Below are positions 7,068 to 16,320 of a stretch of DNA of 32,118 bases, piece by piece (position 1 is the first letter of the stretch; every line of letters starts with the position of its first letter). The DNA is taken from positions 1 through 32,118 of the forward strand of contig CAIJED010000151.1 of NCBI GenBank assembly GCA_903819595.1, written 5' to 3'. The notes beneath the pieces were generated by a model. The model ran no database searches, had not been told where the DNA came from, and saw only the letters and a program-made list of their open reading frames with translations. Source of the DNA: an uncultured Methanomicrobiales archaeon (GTDB taxonomy: Archaea; Halobacteriota; Methanomicrobia; Methanomicrobiales; Methanospirillaceae). The position numbers and the translations under genes are program-made.

Positions 7068-7538
7068 TTAAGGACGAATTGAACTATCTGCTTTCATGGA
7101 GATGATGCCATTGAGACTATCGATTACCGGCTCCAGCACGATTGGTACACCGGTATCCTCTGCCTTTACCGTATAATTATGGTAGGTGATCGTGTAGGTG
7201 AAATAATCCGACCCTGGTGTGGATGCCGGATATGACGCATTCAATCCGGGGAACCCGATCGTATAAAACGTGTTCCGGATTGTATCCAGCGTGTTCTGGT
7301 TGACGATAAATGCACCACGCCCATGCTGCCCTGAATAAACGGCTGCCCCATTCTCAAAGATCACCAGGTGATCATCGAATCCCCCTGTACCGCCAACACG
7401 GGAATAATCAACCAGGATTGCCGGGCCCGGTGCAGGAGTGGTATTTTTCACCGGCTGGTCCAGGCATCCTGCCATCACAACTAACACCACAACAAAAAGA
7501 AATGAGGCTGACGTAACCAGGCGGACTGATCTTCCCAT
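7068..7538 (-). CDS. Small predicted lipoprotein, function unknown
   Basis: This is a 156-residue protein that I do not recognise. From ATG 7538 it starts with a basic residue, a hydrophobic stretch (FLFVVVLVVM) and a lipobox VMAGC (Cys24 by position), so it is predicted to be exported and lipid-anchored. The mature part begins with a Pro/Thr/Ala linker, then a compact beta-rich domain with VDYSRVGGTGGFDDHLVIF and ITYHNYTVKAEDTGVP. Small lipoproteins of similar look occur in methanogens. The frame is open upstream to 7742, but that extension has no signal peptide character and overlaps the next gene, so it is rejected. It is downstream of and on the same strand as the gene at 7642-7968, with a 103-nt gap. 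Confidence 0.75.
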   Translation of the reverse strand: MGRSVRLVTSASFLFVVVLVVMAGCLDQPVKNTTPAPGPAILVDYSRVGGTGGFDDHLVIFENGAAVYSGQHGRGAFIVNQNTLDTIRNTFYTIGFPGLNASYPASTPGSDYFTYTITYHNYTVKAEDTGVPIVLEPVIDSLNGIISMKADSSIRP

Positions 7539-7641
7539 AATAACAATTATTCTCCCGCAGATTAAGATGCTTTTGTTTACGCCACCGGATTTCGGGACCT
7601 TCACCGGCAATAGTACCAGCATTTGTCCCGGAATCGCCATC

Positions 7642-7968
7642 CTAAATCTCCAGTATGTCGCCACTACTTTTCTTCGAACCTTTTTTCTCGGGCAGGACTG
7701 CTTCAACAGCCCCGAGCAGCTGTTCAAGTTTTTCATTCGCAAAAATCTGCCTGAACGCCATCAGTTCTCCTCGGCCCATCACCATTATTCCCTTTTTCTT
7801 CATCGGCCGTCCATTGTCATCAACCGGGTTCACCTCCATGGCAAGCGATGCCGGCCGGCTCCGGGTTGCGGGAAGCCGGATGATCGATACACCAGGTAAT
7901 GAAGTATTCTTCCGCTCCCAGTCCTCACCAGTCTCGAGGAACACTCGCAGGTTCTCAGTAATTTCCAT
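7642..7968 (-). CDS. Conserved small protein of unknown function
   Basis: This is a 108-residue soluble protein without a signal peptide or membrane segment. The best-conserved-looking part is residues about 40-75 (VNPVDDNGRPMKKKGIMVMG), followed by a helical segment FANEKLEQLLGAVEAVLPEK and a basic tail. It resembles small uncharacterised proteins of methanogens, but I cannot name a family. ATG 7968 is preferred; a GTG 9 nt upstream (7977) is also in frame. A ccttttaagg TATA-like sequence lies about 25 nt ahead. No function is proposed. Confidence 0.65.
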   Translation of the reverse strand: MEITENLRVFLETGEDWERKNTSLPGVSIIRLPATRSRPASLAMEVNPVDDNGRPMKKKGIMVMGRGELMAFRQIFANEKLEQLLGAVEAVLPEKKGSKKSSGDILEI

Positions 7969-8196
7969 GACATTCACTTCAATTCCGACCTTAAAAGGTT
8001 ATGCCACGCGGGGTGAAAGAGAACGATAATTCCAGAATTCATGCCCGAAGTTATTCAGGCCGTGAATCAATCCTGAATTTGCCATGTAACCAAATATTTT
8101 GCCAGGTTGTATGACCTGGCAGCACACATTCAGCCCAAATTTTTCTCCCTTTATTCCCTGTAAGCCCTGTACACCTCCCGTGATGATATGTGTTGA

Positions 8197-8694
8197 ATGA
8201 GAAGAAGGATAGAAGAAAACACAGGCATCCTTTTATCAGGCACACTGATGACTGGATCAGGTATGACTAGTCACCCCGGCCCCCTATCAGGAGATATCCT
8301 CCTGCCAACGAGCCTGGTATTTTATGCAGGGAGCTATTCAGGAGGTGCATTATCTGTCCGGTGGAATGGGGACGCCCTCCTCGTCGAAGAGACGGGGGGT
8401 GGAAATTTTGACTGCTCACCCCATGCCATTACACCCGGCCCGGACGGTTGGGTGGCCTTCTGGGAGGAGATCGACGAGATCGGGGTCTGGCTGTGGGATG
8501 ATGTGTATGTGAATCCCCATGGTTGCTGCGGGGTGACATACTGGCAGTTGGTACTGGATAACGGGGAGAGGTCCATTTCCTGCTCTGGTGAAGACCGGTT
8601 TCCCGGCGGCGTATCCTCCGGGCTGACACCTGATTTCCGGGCACTGGTAACCGCGATTCAAAGATTGTGCGGGAATTACCCCAAACCGCTGTAG
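8197..8694 (+). CDS. Hypothetical protein, cytoplasmic, unrecognised
   Basis: This frame of 165 codons has coding character in its main part: FYAGSYSGGALSVRWNGDAL, a run of Trp/acidic residues (WVAFWEEIDEIGVWLWDDV) and a tail with GLTPDFRALVTAIQRLCG. It looks like a small alpha/beta domain that measures or binds something through aromatic residues, but I do not recognise the family. The N-terminus is uncertain: ATG 8197 has a GTGAT site 9 nt upstream, while ATG 8248 and ATG 8263 would remove an unlike-looking leader. It is followed 108 nt later by ogg on the same strand and could be co-transcribed with it. Confidence 0.6.
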   Translation: MRRRIEENTGILLSGTLMTGSGMTSHPGPLSGDILLPTSLVFYAGSYSGGALSVRWNGDALLVEETGGGNFDCSPHAITPGPDGWVAFWEEIDEIGVWLWDDVYVNPHGCCGVTYWQLVLDNGERSISCSGEDRFPGGVSSGLTPDFRALVTAIQRLCGNYPKPL

Positions 8695-8802
8695 ATCTGA
8701 ATTAATCCTTCCTCTTCGTTGGGTATCTCATGCAGTGGAGGTACTCCTGGCTGTTTCCAAGCGGTTAATGCCATCATCTGCAGATAGTACAGGTAATCTG
8801 GT

Positions 8803-9645
8803 ATGTTGTCCCTCACTCTTTCAGCTGATCAGCCCTTCAACCTTGATAAGACACTATCGTGCGGACAGGTGTTCCGATGGGCAGAGACTAACGGATGGTG
8901 GACCGGTGTCATCCGGGACAGGGTGATCAGGATTCAGCAGGACGGGAACCACCTCTCCTGGAGTGGTGCGGATGAGGCCTTCATTCGCCATTACTTTTCG
9001 CTCGACCTCGACCTTTCCAGGATCCTGGCTGAAATTGATTGTGACCCGGTCATTCACAGGGCTATCTACGCGTGCAGGGGCCTTCGGATTATCAGGCAAA
9101 CGCCATGGGAATGCCTGGTCTCCTATATGATCGCCACATTTACGAACATTCCCTCAATCAAACGCCGGATTAGCTTGCTATGCAGGGAATTTGGCAATAA
9201 AATTGATTCCGGGGGTGAGCCATATTTTTCTTTCCCCACACCCGAAGCCCTTGCCGGTTCAGATGAGAAACAGGTCAGGGCATGCAGCCTCGGTTACCGT
9301 GCCCCGTACCTCTGCCAGGTTGCACAGGCAATTCATCAGGATCCCGGCTGGGCAGGTGCCATCCGCAATTTACCCTACGAGGAGGCACGGACAGAACTTA
9401 TGCGCTACCGTGGGGTGGGACGGAAAGTGGCAGACTGCGTCCTGCTTTTCGGTTTCGAAAGGCTGGAGGCAGTACCTGTTGACGTGTGGATAGAGCGGAT
9501 CCTCCGCCAGCACTACCTCAAACCTGGAGAAAAAGCGAATTACGATCATATCAGGCGATATGCACAGGGTTATTTTGGGCCGTTTGCAGGGTACGCACAG
9601 GAATATCTCTTTTGTATGAGAAACGATATCACAAAAAAAGAATAA
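8803..9645 (+). CDS. ogg: 8-oxoguanine DNA glycosylase/AP lyase (OGG1-type)
   Basis: This is a 280-residue base-excision repair enzyme that removes 8-oxoguanine opposite C and nicks the abasic site. Residues about 1-85 are the OGG_N domain (SCGQVFRWAETNGWWTGVI). Residues about 95-270 are the HhH-GPD domain: hairpin LMRYRGVGRKVADCVLLFGF with catalytic Lys208, and the Asp of the GPD motif is Asp227 in AVPVDVWIER. The substrate-side helix reads ECLVSYMIATFTNIPSIKRR, the usual Asn-Asn replaced by Thr-Asn. The length fits archaeal Ogg1-like proteins. ATG 8803 has an aggtaat site upstream. Endonuclease IV, which acts on the product, is also encoded in this window (23680-24522). Confidence 0.9.
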   Translation: MLSLTLSADQPFNLDKTLSCGQVFRWAETNGWWTGVIRDRVIRIQQDGNHLSWSGADEAFIRHYFSLDLDLSRILAEIDCDPVIHRAIYACRGLRIIRQTPWECLVSYMIATFTNIPSIKRRISLLCREFGNKIDSGGEPYFSFPTPEALAGSDEKQVRACSLGYRAPYLCQVAQAIHQDPGWAGAIRNLPYEEARTELMRYRGVGRKVADCVLLFGFERLEAVPVDVWIERILRQHYLKPGEKANYDHIRRYAQGYFGPFAGYAQEYLFCMRNDITKKE

Positions 9646-9701
9646 TACCCAGGACCGGGTATCTCAATTGTCCCCTGTGAACTTTTTTTGTATCGTTCAC
9701 G

Positions 9702-10928
9702 TTACGTTCCGCTATCCCAGCTGGACATGTAGGTCCGCTGGTCAGGGGTGAGCAAGTCGATCTGGAATCCCAGGGCATCGAGTTTCATTCCTGCCACCTG
9801 TTCATCGATCTCCTGCGGGACGTCGAATACCCCAGCCCCCAGTCCTTTGCCGTGTTGAGCAACATACTTTGCACTGAGCGCCTGGACGGCAAATGAGAGG
9901 TCCATTACTTCAACCGGGTGTCCCATTCCTTTCGGTGTCGCGAGGTTGACAAGCCTGCCTTCCGCAAGGACATGAAGATTCTTTCCGCCAACACGGTACG
10001 AATCAATGCCATCCCTGCGGACAACACCACTATTGTGGTGCTCAAGCCAGTCCACGTCGATTTCTACATTGAAATGCCCGGCATTCGCAAGAATTGCCCC
10101 GTCTTTCATGACATTGAAATGACGCTCAACAACAATATGAGTGTTTCCGGTGGCCGTAATAAAAATCTCACCGATGGCTGCTGCCTTATCCATCGGCATG
10201 ATGGTGAACCCGTCCATGTATGCTTCCAATGCACGTCTCGGGTCAATTTCCGTCACGATTACCCGGGCACCAAGTCCATGAAGTTTCCGTGCAAGTCCAC
10301 GCCCGCAATACCCGTATCCTGCGACCACGACGTTTTTACCTGCAATAAGTATGTTAGTCGTCACCATGATTGCGGTCAGGGCACTTTCCCCGGTCCCGTG
10401 AACATTATCAAAATAGTGTTTCATCGGTGTATCATTCACCGCGATCACCGGGAATTTTAATGCCCCTTCACGTGCCATGGCCCGGAGACGGTGTATACCA
10501 GTCGTTGTCTCCTCGCACCCCCCGATGGTTGTCCCGAGAAGTTCCTCCCGCTTGGTATGGATCTGGTAGATGAGGTCCATGCCGTCATCTATCGTAATCT
10601 GGGGCTTGGCATCGAGCACCTTGTCAATTGCTTCGTAATACTCTGAGTTATTCGCACCACGGCGGGCATAACAGTGAACATTTTTTACACGGTTTAATGC
10701 AACCGCTACATCGTCCTGTGTCGACAGAGGGTTGCAGCCGGTGATAAACACTTCAGCCCCTCCCGCTGCAAGTGCCGATACGAGGTTTGCAGTCTTTGCC
10801 TCCACATGAAGTGCCATGCCTATCCGCATGCCACGGAATGGCTGTGACTTCACAAATTCTTCCTTAATTATTGAAAGCACTGGCATATACTGCCGGGCCC
10901 ATTCGATTTTCAACGCTCCGGAATCCAT
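9702..10928 (-). CDS. ahcY: Adenosylhomocysteinase / S-inosylhomocysteine hydrolase
   Basis: This is a 408-residue cytoplasmic NAD-dependent hydrolase that recycles the product of SAM-dependent methylation. The substrate block VNDTPMKHYFDNVHGTGES carries the conserved Lys170, Asp174 and Asn175. His41 (ALHVEAKTA) and Glu139/Glu140 (GGCEETTTG) are in place, and the Rossmann loop GYGYCGRG is at 204-211. Like other archaeal members it lacks the long C-terminal Lys/Tyr tail of eukaryotic enzymes. In Methanocaldococcus the homologue acts on S-inosylhomocysteine after a deaminase step, so the true substrate here is open. ATG 10928 has GGTGA just upstream and a TATA box 45-54 nt upstream. Confidence 0.93.
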   Translation of the reverse strand: MDSGALKIEWARQYMPVLSIIKEEFVKSQPFRGMRIGMALHVEAKTANLVSALAAGGAEVFITGCNPLSTQDDVAVALNRVKNVHCYARRGANNSEYYEAIDKVLDAKPQITIDDGMDLIYQIHTKREELLGTTIGGCEETTTGIHRLRAMAREGALKFPVIAVNDTPMKHYFDNVHGTGESALTAIMVTTNILIAGKNVVVAGYGYCGRGLARKLHGLGARVIVTEIDPRRALEAYMDGFTIMPMDKAAAIGEIFITATGNTHIVVERHFNVMKDGAILANAGHFNVEIDVDWLEHHNSGVVRRDGIDSYRVGGKNLHVLAEGRLVNLATPKGMGHPVEVMDLSFAVQALSAKYVAQHGKGLGAGVFDVPQEIDEQVAGMKLDALGFQIDLLTPDQRTYMSSWDSGT

Positions 10929-10971
10929 TCTTCACCAACATTTTCCTGCAGGGGCCAGGGAGAGCCCACAA

Positions 10972-10981
10972 CTTTTATATC
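10972..10981 (-). promoter_or_regulatory. TATA box of ahcY
   Basis: On the minus strand the sequence reads GATATAAAAG. It is centred about 48 nt before the ahcY ATG, giving a leader of roughly 20 nt that contains the GGTGA site. Confidence 0.55.
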
Positions 10982-11159
10982 GTGCCAGAGGCTCCGCCCG
11001 CGATGTAACGGCGCTAACCATTCTTTTCCTGGAACGGCTGCATCCTGCAGGCCATCCCTACCTGATTGGCCTGCAAATTACTTAATAGCACTACTGCCAG
11101 CACCGATACCTGTCCTGGAGGCATAACCATGATATACTCTTCTCCGGGAAAGGTACTCC

Positions 11160-11966
11160 ATGGTTCTGACCAGGCGGATCATCCCTTGTCTCGATATAAA
11201 AGATGGCAGAGTGGTAAAAGGAACTCATTTTGTGGAGCTCCGGGATGCGGGTGACCCCGTGGAACTGGCCCAGAGGTACGACGACCAGGGCGCAGACGAG
11301 GTGGTATTTCTTGATATTACTGCCTCAAAAGAGAACAGGGGCACCCTTATTGACGTTATCCAGCGGGCATCAGACCGGCTGTTCCTGCCACTCACCGTGG
11401 GTGGCGGTATCAGGAGCATTGACGATATCCATGCCATCCTCCGTGCCGGTGCAGACAAGGTGAGCATCAACACGAGTGCCGTCCATGACCCGGACCTCAT
11501 CAGCCGTGGGGCAGAGCGTTTCGGTACCCAGTGTATTGTGCTCGCCATGGATGTCCGCCGAAACTATACCAAAAACCCTGAAGGGACTCAGGTCATGCTC
11601 CCTGATGGCAGTACCTGCTGGTACGAAGTAGTCATTTACGGTGGGAGCAGGCCAACCGGGATCGATGCAATTTCCTGGGCAAAAGCAGGCGAAGAGCGGG
11701 GTGCAGGAGAGATCCTGCTCACCAGCATGGAAACCGACGGGACAAAAGGGGGCTTTGATATCCCGATCACTGCCGCCATATCAGACGCAGCGGGTATCCC
11801 GGTCATTGCAAGTGGCGGTGTCGGGACCTATGAACACTTCTATGACGGGTTTAAACTGGGAAAGGCAGATGCCTGCCTTGCCGCCAGCGTGTTTCACTAC
11901 GGGGAAATGACCGTCCAGTCGGTCAAGAAATATCTTGCATCCCGGCAGATCCCAATACGGATCTGA
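11160..11966 (+). CDS. hisF: Imidazole glycerol phosphate synthase subunit HisF
   Basis: This is a 268-residue TIM barrel, the cyclase subunit of IGP synthase. With HisH it converts PRFAR and ammonia to IGP and AICAR in histidine synthesis. The catalytic aspartates are Asp12 ([15 protein letters not shown]) and Asp131 ([10 protein letters not shown]). The phosphate loops LTVGGGIRS and [13 protein letters not shown] are intact, and length is normal. ATG 11160 is preceded by aaaggt. HisH is not in the window, so his genes are dispersed. The last 44 bp, including the stop, overlap the 3' end of pheT on the other strand. Confidence 0.97.
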   Translation: MVLTRRIIPCLDIKDGRVVKGTHFVELRDAGDPVELAQRYDDQGADEVVFLDITASKENRGTLIDVIQRASDRLFLPLTVGGGIRSIDDIHAILRAGADKVSINTSAVHDPDLISRGAERFGTQCIVLAMDVRRNYTKNPEGTQVMLPDGSTCWYEVVIYGGSRPTGIDAISWAKAGEERGAGEILLTSMETDGTKGGFDIPITAAISDAAGIPVIASGGVGTYEHFYDGFKLGKADACLAASVFHYGEMTVQSVKKYLASRQIPIRI

Positions 11967-13563
11967 GGTCAATCTCGAACGCGGCTACGGATTGTTCAAG
12001 ATCAAATGCGTTCAGCACCAGGGGATGGATCTCACCAAAGACCCCTGCTTTTTTCCCGGCCACCAGGATATCGGCCCGACGCCCGTCAATGAATGCCGGA
12101 TCAGCTGATTCCTCCACTTCGTAGTCGATAGAGAGCTCGTGGAGTACCGCATCGGCCGATGCATAGGATTCCGAAAAGTCAGCGTCCCGGTGGATGCTGA
12201 CGCCTGCGCCCTGCTGGTATGTGAGGCAGGAGTCCACCACGTCTCCAACCGCGAAGAGTCGCTGGGGAAGTTCACGGTGGCGGTTCAGTGTCAGGAATTC
12301 TAGGAGCAGTGGGAGGAGATCTGTCCGTACCACCGTATTCTCGATGCTGATCGGGTGCATGACACGGAGGACTCCCGGGCGTTCCGGCCGCTGCATTTTC
12401 TTGTAGAGCACGTCCTCGTTCGTCAGCGTGAACGGCATTACCTCGATGTAGCCAAGGCCGCAGAAGATCTCGCGGGCAAGGGCGGCATTGACCTGCACCG
12501 GGTGGGGTTTTCCCACGGTAAAAGTCTTCGGCGGCAGGTCCTGGATCCTGTCGTACCCATATGCGATCGCAACGTCCTCGAAGAGGTCCCAGTCGTGCAT
12601 AATGTCTGCACGGAAGCATGGTACCTGCACCTTCACCTTTTCTGACCCAACCGGTTCGGCACCGAACCGCATCTTCTGCAGGAGCGACGCCATCGACGAC
12701 GCGGTCAGCTCCACCCCGAGAAGCCGTGAGCATTCGCTGACACTCACGGTCCGTTCCACGGGTGCAAGGGTTGGCGTCTGCACCCCGGCGATATCGACGC
12801 TCCCGATCGTCGCACCTGCCTCTGCCATCGCCGTGCAGATGATGTTTACGGCGACACCGACCGCTCTTGTATCGGTCCCGGTCGTGTCGAGGAGGATATT
12901 CCTGGTATCAATCGTCACCCGCGTCCGTTCGCCATTAATAATCGGTGGAAACGAGAGGACATGATCATTGCTGTCCACGATCAGCGGGAAGAGCGGGAAG
13001 TCCTGGACGATCTTCGCGTAATCCCTGCCCTTCGGATGCTTCCCGAGGATCTCATCCATCGTCATCTCCTCGGAATAATCAAGGGGGATGAACGCCCGGT
13101 TCCTGGGCGAGGCGATATAGCGGAACGGAGGGCTGACCGTATCGAGGTCGTGGATGCCGATTGCCACCTTGCTCCTGCCTCTGCCAACCGCCCAATGGAG
13201 GGACTCCTGCAGGGACATGATACTCTGGATCGACTCGTCATCAAATTCAACACCGCGGATGACCGCGGCCCCGAGGACAGGGCGGATGTCCGCAAGCTGT
13301 GGATCAACAGTAAACGAGATCCCTGAGGGCTTCACCGTGTATGTGGGCAGCCCTGTCTCAATCCCAAGGTACCCCCGCATTGCCCGGGCTACACCCTCCG
13401 GTGAGAAAAGGTCGGGGCGGTCCGGGAAGAACTCCACGTCCGCATGGTCTTCCTCGATCCGCTCAACATCCGAGCCGATAAAAGCGATCTTGTCAAGGAT
13501 CGTCTTACGGTCGGTCCTAGTGAGACGCTCGAGATACTTGTACGGGAGGCTGATAACGGCCAT
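11923..13563 (-). CDS. pheT: Phenylalanyl-tRNA synthetase beta subunit
   Basis: This is a 546-residue archaeal-type PheT, without the N-terminal tRNA-binding extension of bacterial forms. It forms an alpha2beta2 enzyme with PheS, charging tRNA-Phe. The start [15 protein letters not shown] and the B3/B4 editing region ([20 protein letters not shown], then [17 protein letters not shown]) are typical. The B5 and catalytic-like core follow ([37 protein letters not shown]). ATG 13563 lies 1 nt after the pheS stop, so a longer frame back to 13623 is rejected. The 3' end overlaps convergent hisF by 44 bp. Confidence 0.96.
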   Translation of the reverse strand: MAVISLPYKYLERLTRTDRKTILDKIAFIGSDVERIEEDHADVEFFPDRPDLFSPEGVARAMRGYLGIETGLPTYTVKPSGISFTVDPQLADIRPVLGAAVIRGVEFDDESIQSIMSLQESLHWAVGRGRSKVAIGIHDLDTVSPPFRYIASPRNRAFIPLDYSEEMTMDEILGKHPKGRDYAKIVQDFPLFPLIVDSNDHVLSFPPIINGERTRVTIDTRNILLDTTGTDTRAVGVAVNIICTAMAEAGATIGSVDIAGVQTPTLAPVERTVSVSECSRLLGVELTASSMASLLQKMRFGAEPVGSEKVKVQVPCFRADIMHDWDLFEDVAIAYGYDRIQDLPPKTFTVGKPHPVQVNAALAREIFCGLGYIEVMPFTLTNEDVLYKKMQRPERPGVLRVMHPISIENTVVRTDLLPLLLEFLTLNRHRELPQRLFAVGDVVDSCLTYQQGAGVSIHRDADFSESYASADAVLHELSIDYEVEESADPAFIDGRRADILVAGKKAGVFGEIHPLVLNAFDLEQSVAAFEIDLRSVLGSAGMQDIS

Positions 13564-13564
13564 A

Positions 13565-15007
13565 TCAGACGCCCCCTTTCGAGTGGCGCAACGCAGGCGT
13601 TTCACGGAGGAACGCGACATCACTCCGGTGCAGGTAGCGGAGGTCTTTTAACCCCAGCCTGAGCATCGCGATCCGACTCACGCCGAGTCCCCATGCCAGG
13701 ACGGGGTAATTGATGCCGAGCGGCGCGGTGACCTCCTCGCGGAAGACGCCGGCACCACCCATCTCGATCCAGCCGAGACCCTCGACATAGACCTCCGCAT
13801 CGAGGCTCGGCTCTGTGTAGGGATAGTACGAGGGCTTGAACCGCACCCCCGTAAAGCCCATGCGGTGGTAGAACTCGCGGAGGAGCCCGAGGAGGTTGCC
13901 GAATGTGACACCCTCATCCATGACAACCCCTTCAAGCTGCTCGAACTCGGCGAGGTGGGTGGTATCAATGGTTTCGCGCCGGTAGACCCTGCCGATGCAG
14001 AAGGCCTTGATCGGGGGATTCGGGTTCTTCGCGAGGTGCTGAATCGAGACGCTCGTCGTGTGTGTCCGCAAAACGCACTGTTCGGCCTTCTCCTCCTTCC
14101 AGACCCCACCCCAGCCGGTCGATGAGGTATCCCCGCCGGAGATATGCATCGCCTTCACACTTTCGTACCCCTTGGGAAGCGGGAGGGTCTCTTTGAGGTA
14201 GAAGGTGTCCTGCATCTCACGGGCCGGGTGATCCTGAGGCTGGAAGAGGGCATCGAAGTTCCAGAACGACTGCTGGACGATGCCCCCGTAGAGCTCCTCG
14301 AACCCCATCTCAAGAAGGATCTCCCGCATTTCGCTGATGATACGCTGGTACGGGTGGATCTTTCCGGGGTACGCCTTCTTCGGGAGCTTGGTGATATCAT
14401 ATTTACGAAGGTTGAGACCTTTCCACTCACCCGATACAATCTGCTCGTGGGTGAGCGTTCCGATCTCACAACGGAAATCGAGGCCTCTTTTTGCCAATGC
14501 AAGCCCTTCGGGAGTGATACCAATGGTATACCGGACCGCTTCGGATTCCAGCAGGAGCCCACGCCGGATGAGATCTTTTGTCCCTGGATCAGCAACGGAT
14601 GGGTTTTTGAGGGCCTCTTCATCCGCTGCCGTGGAGGCCCCCGGAACCTTCACAACAGAAGTGCCTTCAACCTTCACAAGCCCTTTCTTTCGCAGCTGGC
14701 CAAACCCTATCTTAAACACCTCGTACTTCTGAAGATCTGCAAGGGTTGTCCCAGGCAGGATGACCTTGAGAAGCTGGGTCTCGGGAAGACCGTTCTTCGC
14801 GTAAATTTTTCCTTCATCGGTGTATACGAGCTCTTTTACAACAACACGCTCAATGGTGACAAAACCCTTGTCCTGTGCAAGATAGGCCCACTGTGTCGTT
14901 GCCCCAGTGGTAGCATCCAGAAGACCGGCAAGACGCGAGGCATCCGCCGTCTTCTCTTTTTCGAGGGTTGCAAGCAAGCGCTTCTCATTCTGCGTCAGTT
15001 CTGCCAT
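13565..15007 (-). CDS. pheS: Phenylalanyl-tRNA synthetase alpha subunit
   Basis: This is a 480-residue catalytic subunit. The N-terminal about 190 residues hold the winged-helix tRNA-binding repeats of archaeal and eukaryotic PheS. The class II core follows: motif 1 region around [20 protein letters not shown], motif 2 with [20 protein letters not shown] and motif 3 with [15 protein letters not shown]. The start ATG 15007 lies 1 nt after the trpS stop, and its stop lies 1 nt before pheT, a tight co-transcribed set. Confidence 0.97.
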   Translation of the reverse strand: MAELTQNEKRLLATLEKEKTADASRLAGLLDATTGATTQWAYLAQDKGFVTIERVVVKELVYTDEGKIYAKNGLPETQLLKVILPGTTLADLQKYEVFKIGFGQLRKKGLVKVEGTSVVKVPGASTAADEEALKNPSVADPGTKDLIRRGLLLESEAVRYTIGITPEGLALAKRGLDFRCEIGTLTHEQIVSGEWKGLNLRKYDITKLPKKAYPGKIHPYQRIISEMREILLEMGFEELYGGIVQQSFWNFDALFQPQDHPAREMQDTFYLKETLPLPKGYESVKAMHISGGDTSSTGWGGVWKEEKAEQCVLRTHTTSVSIQHLAKNPNPPIKAFCIGRVYRRETIDTTHLAEFEQLEGVVMDEGVTFGNLLGLLREFYHRMGFTGVRFKPSYYPYTEPSLDAEVYVEGLGWIEMGGAGVFREEVTAPLGINYPVLAWGLGVSRIAMLRLGLKDLRYLHRSDVAFLRETPALRHSKGGV

Positions 15008-15008
15008 G

Positions 15009-16262
15009 TCACACCCGGATTTTTTCTGAGCACATATCCATCTTCTCCCTGAAATCTTTTAAGAACGCCACCACCCGCTCGGCGGTGTCCTTCTTGCACT
15101 GGCCGCAGGTGACCTCGCCAGCCATGCATTTCCGCCGTATCTCCGCAAGCTCCACATCGTCGGTAACCATGTGGAAGAGGTTGAGGAGGAACAGCGAGCA
15201 CTTGTCCGGTTCTCCACCAAGGCGTTTCTGTTCTTCAAGGGTTACTCTCCCACCAGTAATCCCGCTCATTACCTTCTTTCGAACCGTGGCCTCCGGTTCG
15301 TAGAAGGAAATGATACTTTCCGGAACACTCGAGGACATTTTCCCTCCGGTAAGACCCGGCATGAAGATGTGGTACGTGGAGGACGGCGTGTAAAAGGCAA
15401 ACCCACCGTGTGCCCGCTCGATATCCCGGACCCTCGCAGCCACGTCAGTGCACTGTGCCCCCTTGATATCGACATGCCCCTCGTACTTCTTTGCATGCGG
15501 GAATGCCTTCCGGACTGCATCAAGCGCTTCCTCCGGGGCATTTTTAGAACGGACGCTGATATATCCTTCCCGCTGCTCGATGGTGAACATCCGCATCTTG
15601 TGGGCGATTCCCCGGGTAAGCCGGATATGGGGGTCCTGGTCAACCCCGACCGGCACAAGGGTCGGCGCAGGCTCACGGTCAATTTGTGGGTAGAGGATAT
15701 CAGCCACCTGCGTGATCACACTATCTGCATGGGCAAGGTCTGTATCGGCACCAAACCCATAGATTGCTGCAAGTTCCGAGAAATTCACCTTGGTCGCTGC
15801 CTCGAAAGCCAGGTCCTTGAGCCGGTCGTTCCTGCTCTGGAAGTAGGTCTGTCCTTCAAACCCAAGCGCATAAAGGCAGGAGAGGTACTCCTTCCCGTAC
15901 TCGTCGCACTTCGCCCACGGGAGGTCGCGTACTGCATGGGCTTCCCGGTCAGCAATCGTCACATAGCCATTCCCACCCTGCTGGACGTGCCATACAACTT
16001 CTTTCATCACCATCAGGTGGCCCAGGTGTGGGTGACCGGATGGCATGAACCCGGTCAGGATATGGAACTGCTGACGGTGATGGATCGCATCGGCGATCAC
16101 CTGGTAATCGCGGTGCCCGAGGACGATACCCCGGCGGAAGAAATAGGGGATCTCGGGCAGGTTACCAATCGCATCCCCGATGGGTGAAATCCCGAATTCA
16201 GAGAATGTTTTCTCGATCTCAAGCGAGGGCTGACTTGACCATGGGTTGATTTCCGGCGACAT
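15009..16262 (-). CDS. trpS: Tryptophanyl-tRNA synthetase
   Basis: This is a 417-residue class I synthetase of the archaeal/eukaryotic type. The HIGH-like motif is SGHPHLGH (75-82) and the KMSKS-like motif is KMSSS (308-312). The block VPVGVDQDPHIRLTRGIA is characteristic of this enzyme. A C-terminal Cys group (KCMAGEVTCGQCKKD) is also usual in this lineage. It heads trpS-pheS-pheT with 1-nt gaps. It follows endA by 58 nt, so the first promoter could be that of endA, or a private one in the gap. Confidence 0.97.
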   Translation of the reverse strand: MSPEINPWSSQPSLEIEKTFSEFGISPIGDAIGNLPEIPYFFRRGIVLGHRDYQVIADAIHHRQQFHILTGFMPSGHPHLGHLMVMKEVVWHVQQGGNGYVTIADREAHAVRDLPWAKCDEYGKEYLSCLYALGFEGQTYFQSRNDRLKDLAFEAATKVNFSELAAIYGFGADTDLAHADSVITQVADILYPQIDREPAPTLVPVGVDQDPHIRLTRGIAHKMRMFTIEQREGYISVRSKNAPEEALDAVRKAFPHAKKYEGHVDIKGAQCTDVAARVRDIERAHGGFAFYTPSSTYHIFMPGLTGGKMSSSVPESIISFYEPEATVRKKVMSGITGGRVTLEEQKRLGGEPDKCSLFLLNLFHMVTDDVELAEIRRKCMAGEVTCGQCKKDTAERVVAFLKDFREKMDMCSEKIRV

Positions 16263-16320
16263 AAAGCGGATTCCGTTTCTGATTGAGGTTTTAAGATCTG
16301 TATCGTTTCATTTTCGCATA

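Noticed and set aside
8051-8245. 64-codon leftward frame
   Set aside because: It overlaps the start of the rightward gene at 8197, has no Shine-Dalgarno site and no recognisable family.
14144-15052. 302-codon frame antisense to pheS
   Set aside because: It is a shadow of pheS; no domain or ribosome site supports it.
15171-16187. 338-codon frame antisense to trpS
   Set aside because: It lies wholly inside the well-supported trpS gene, has no recognisable motif and is explained by codon use of the sense strand.
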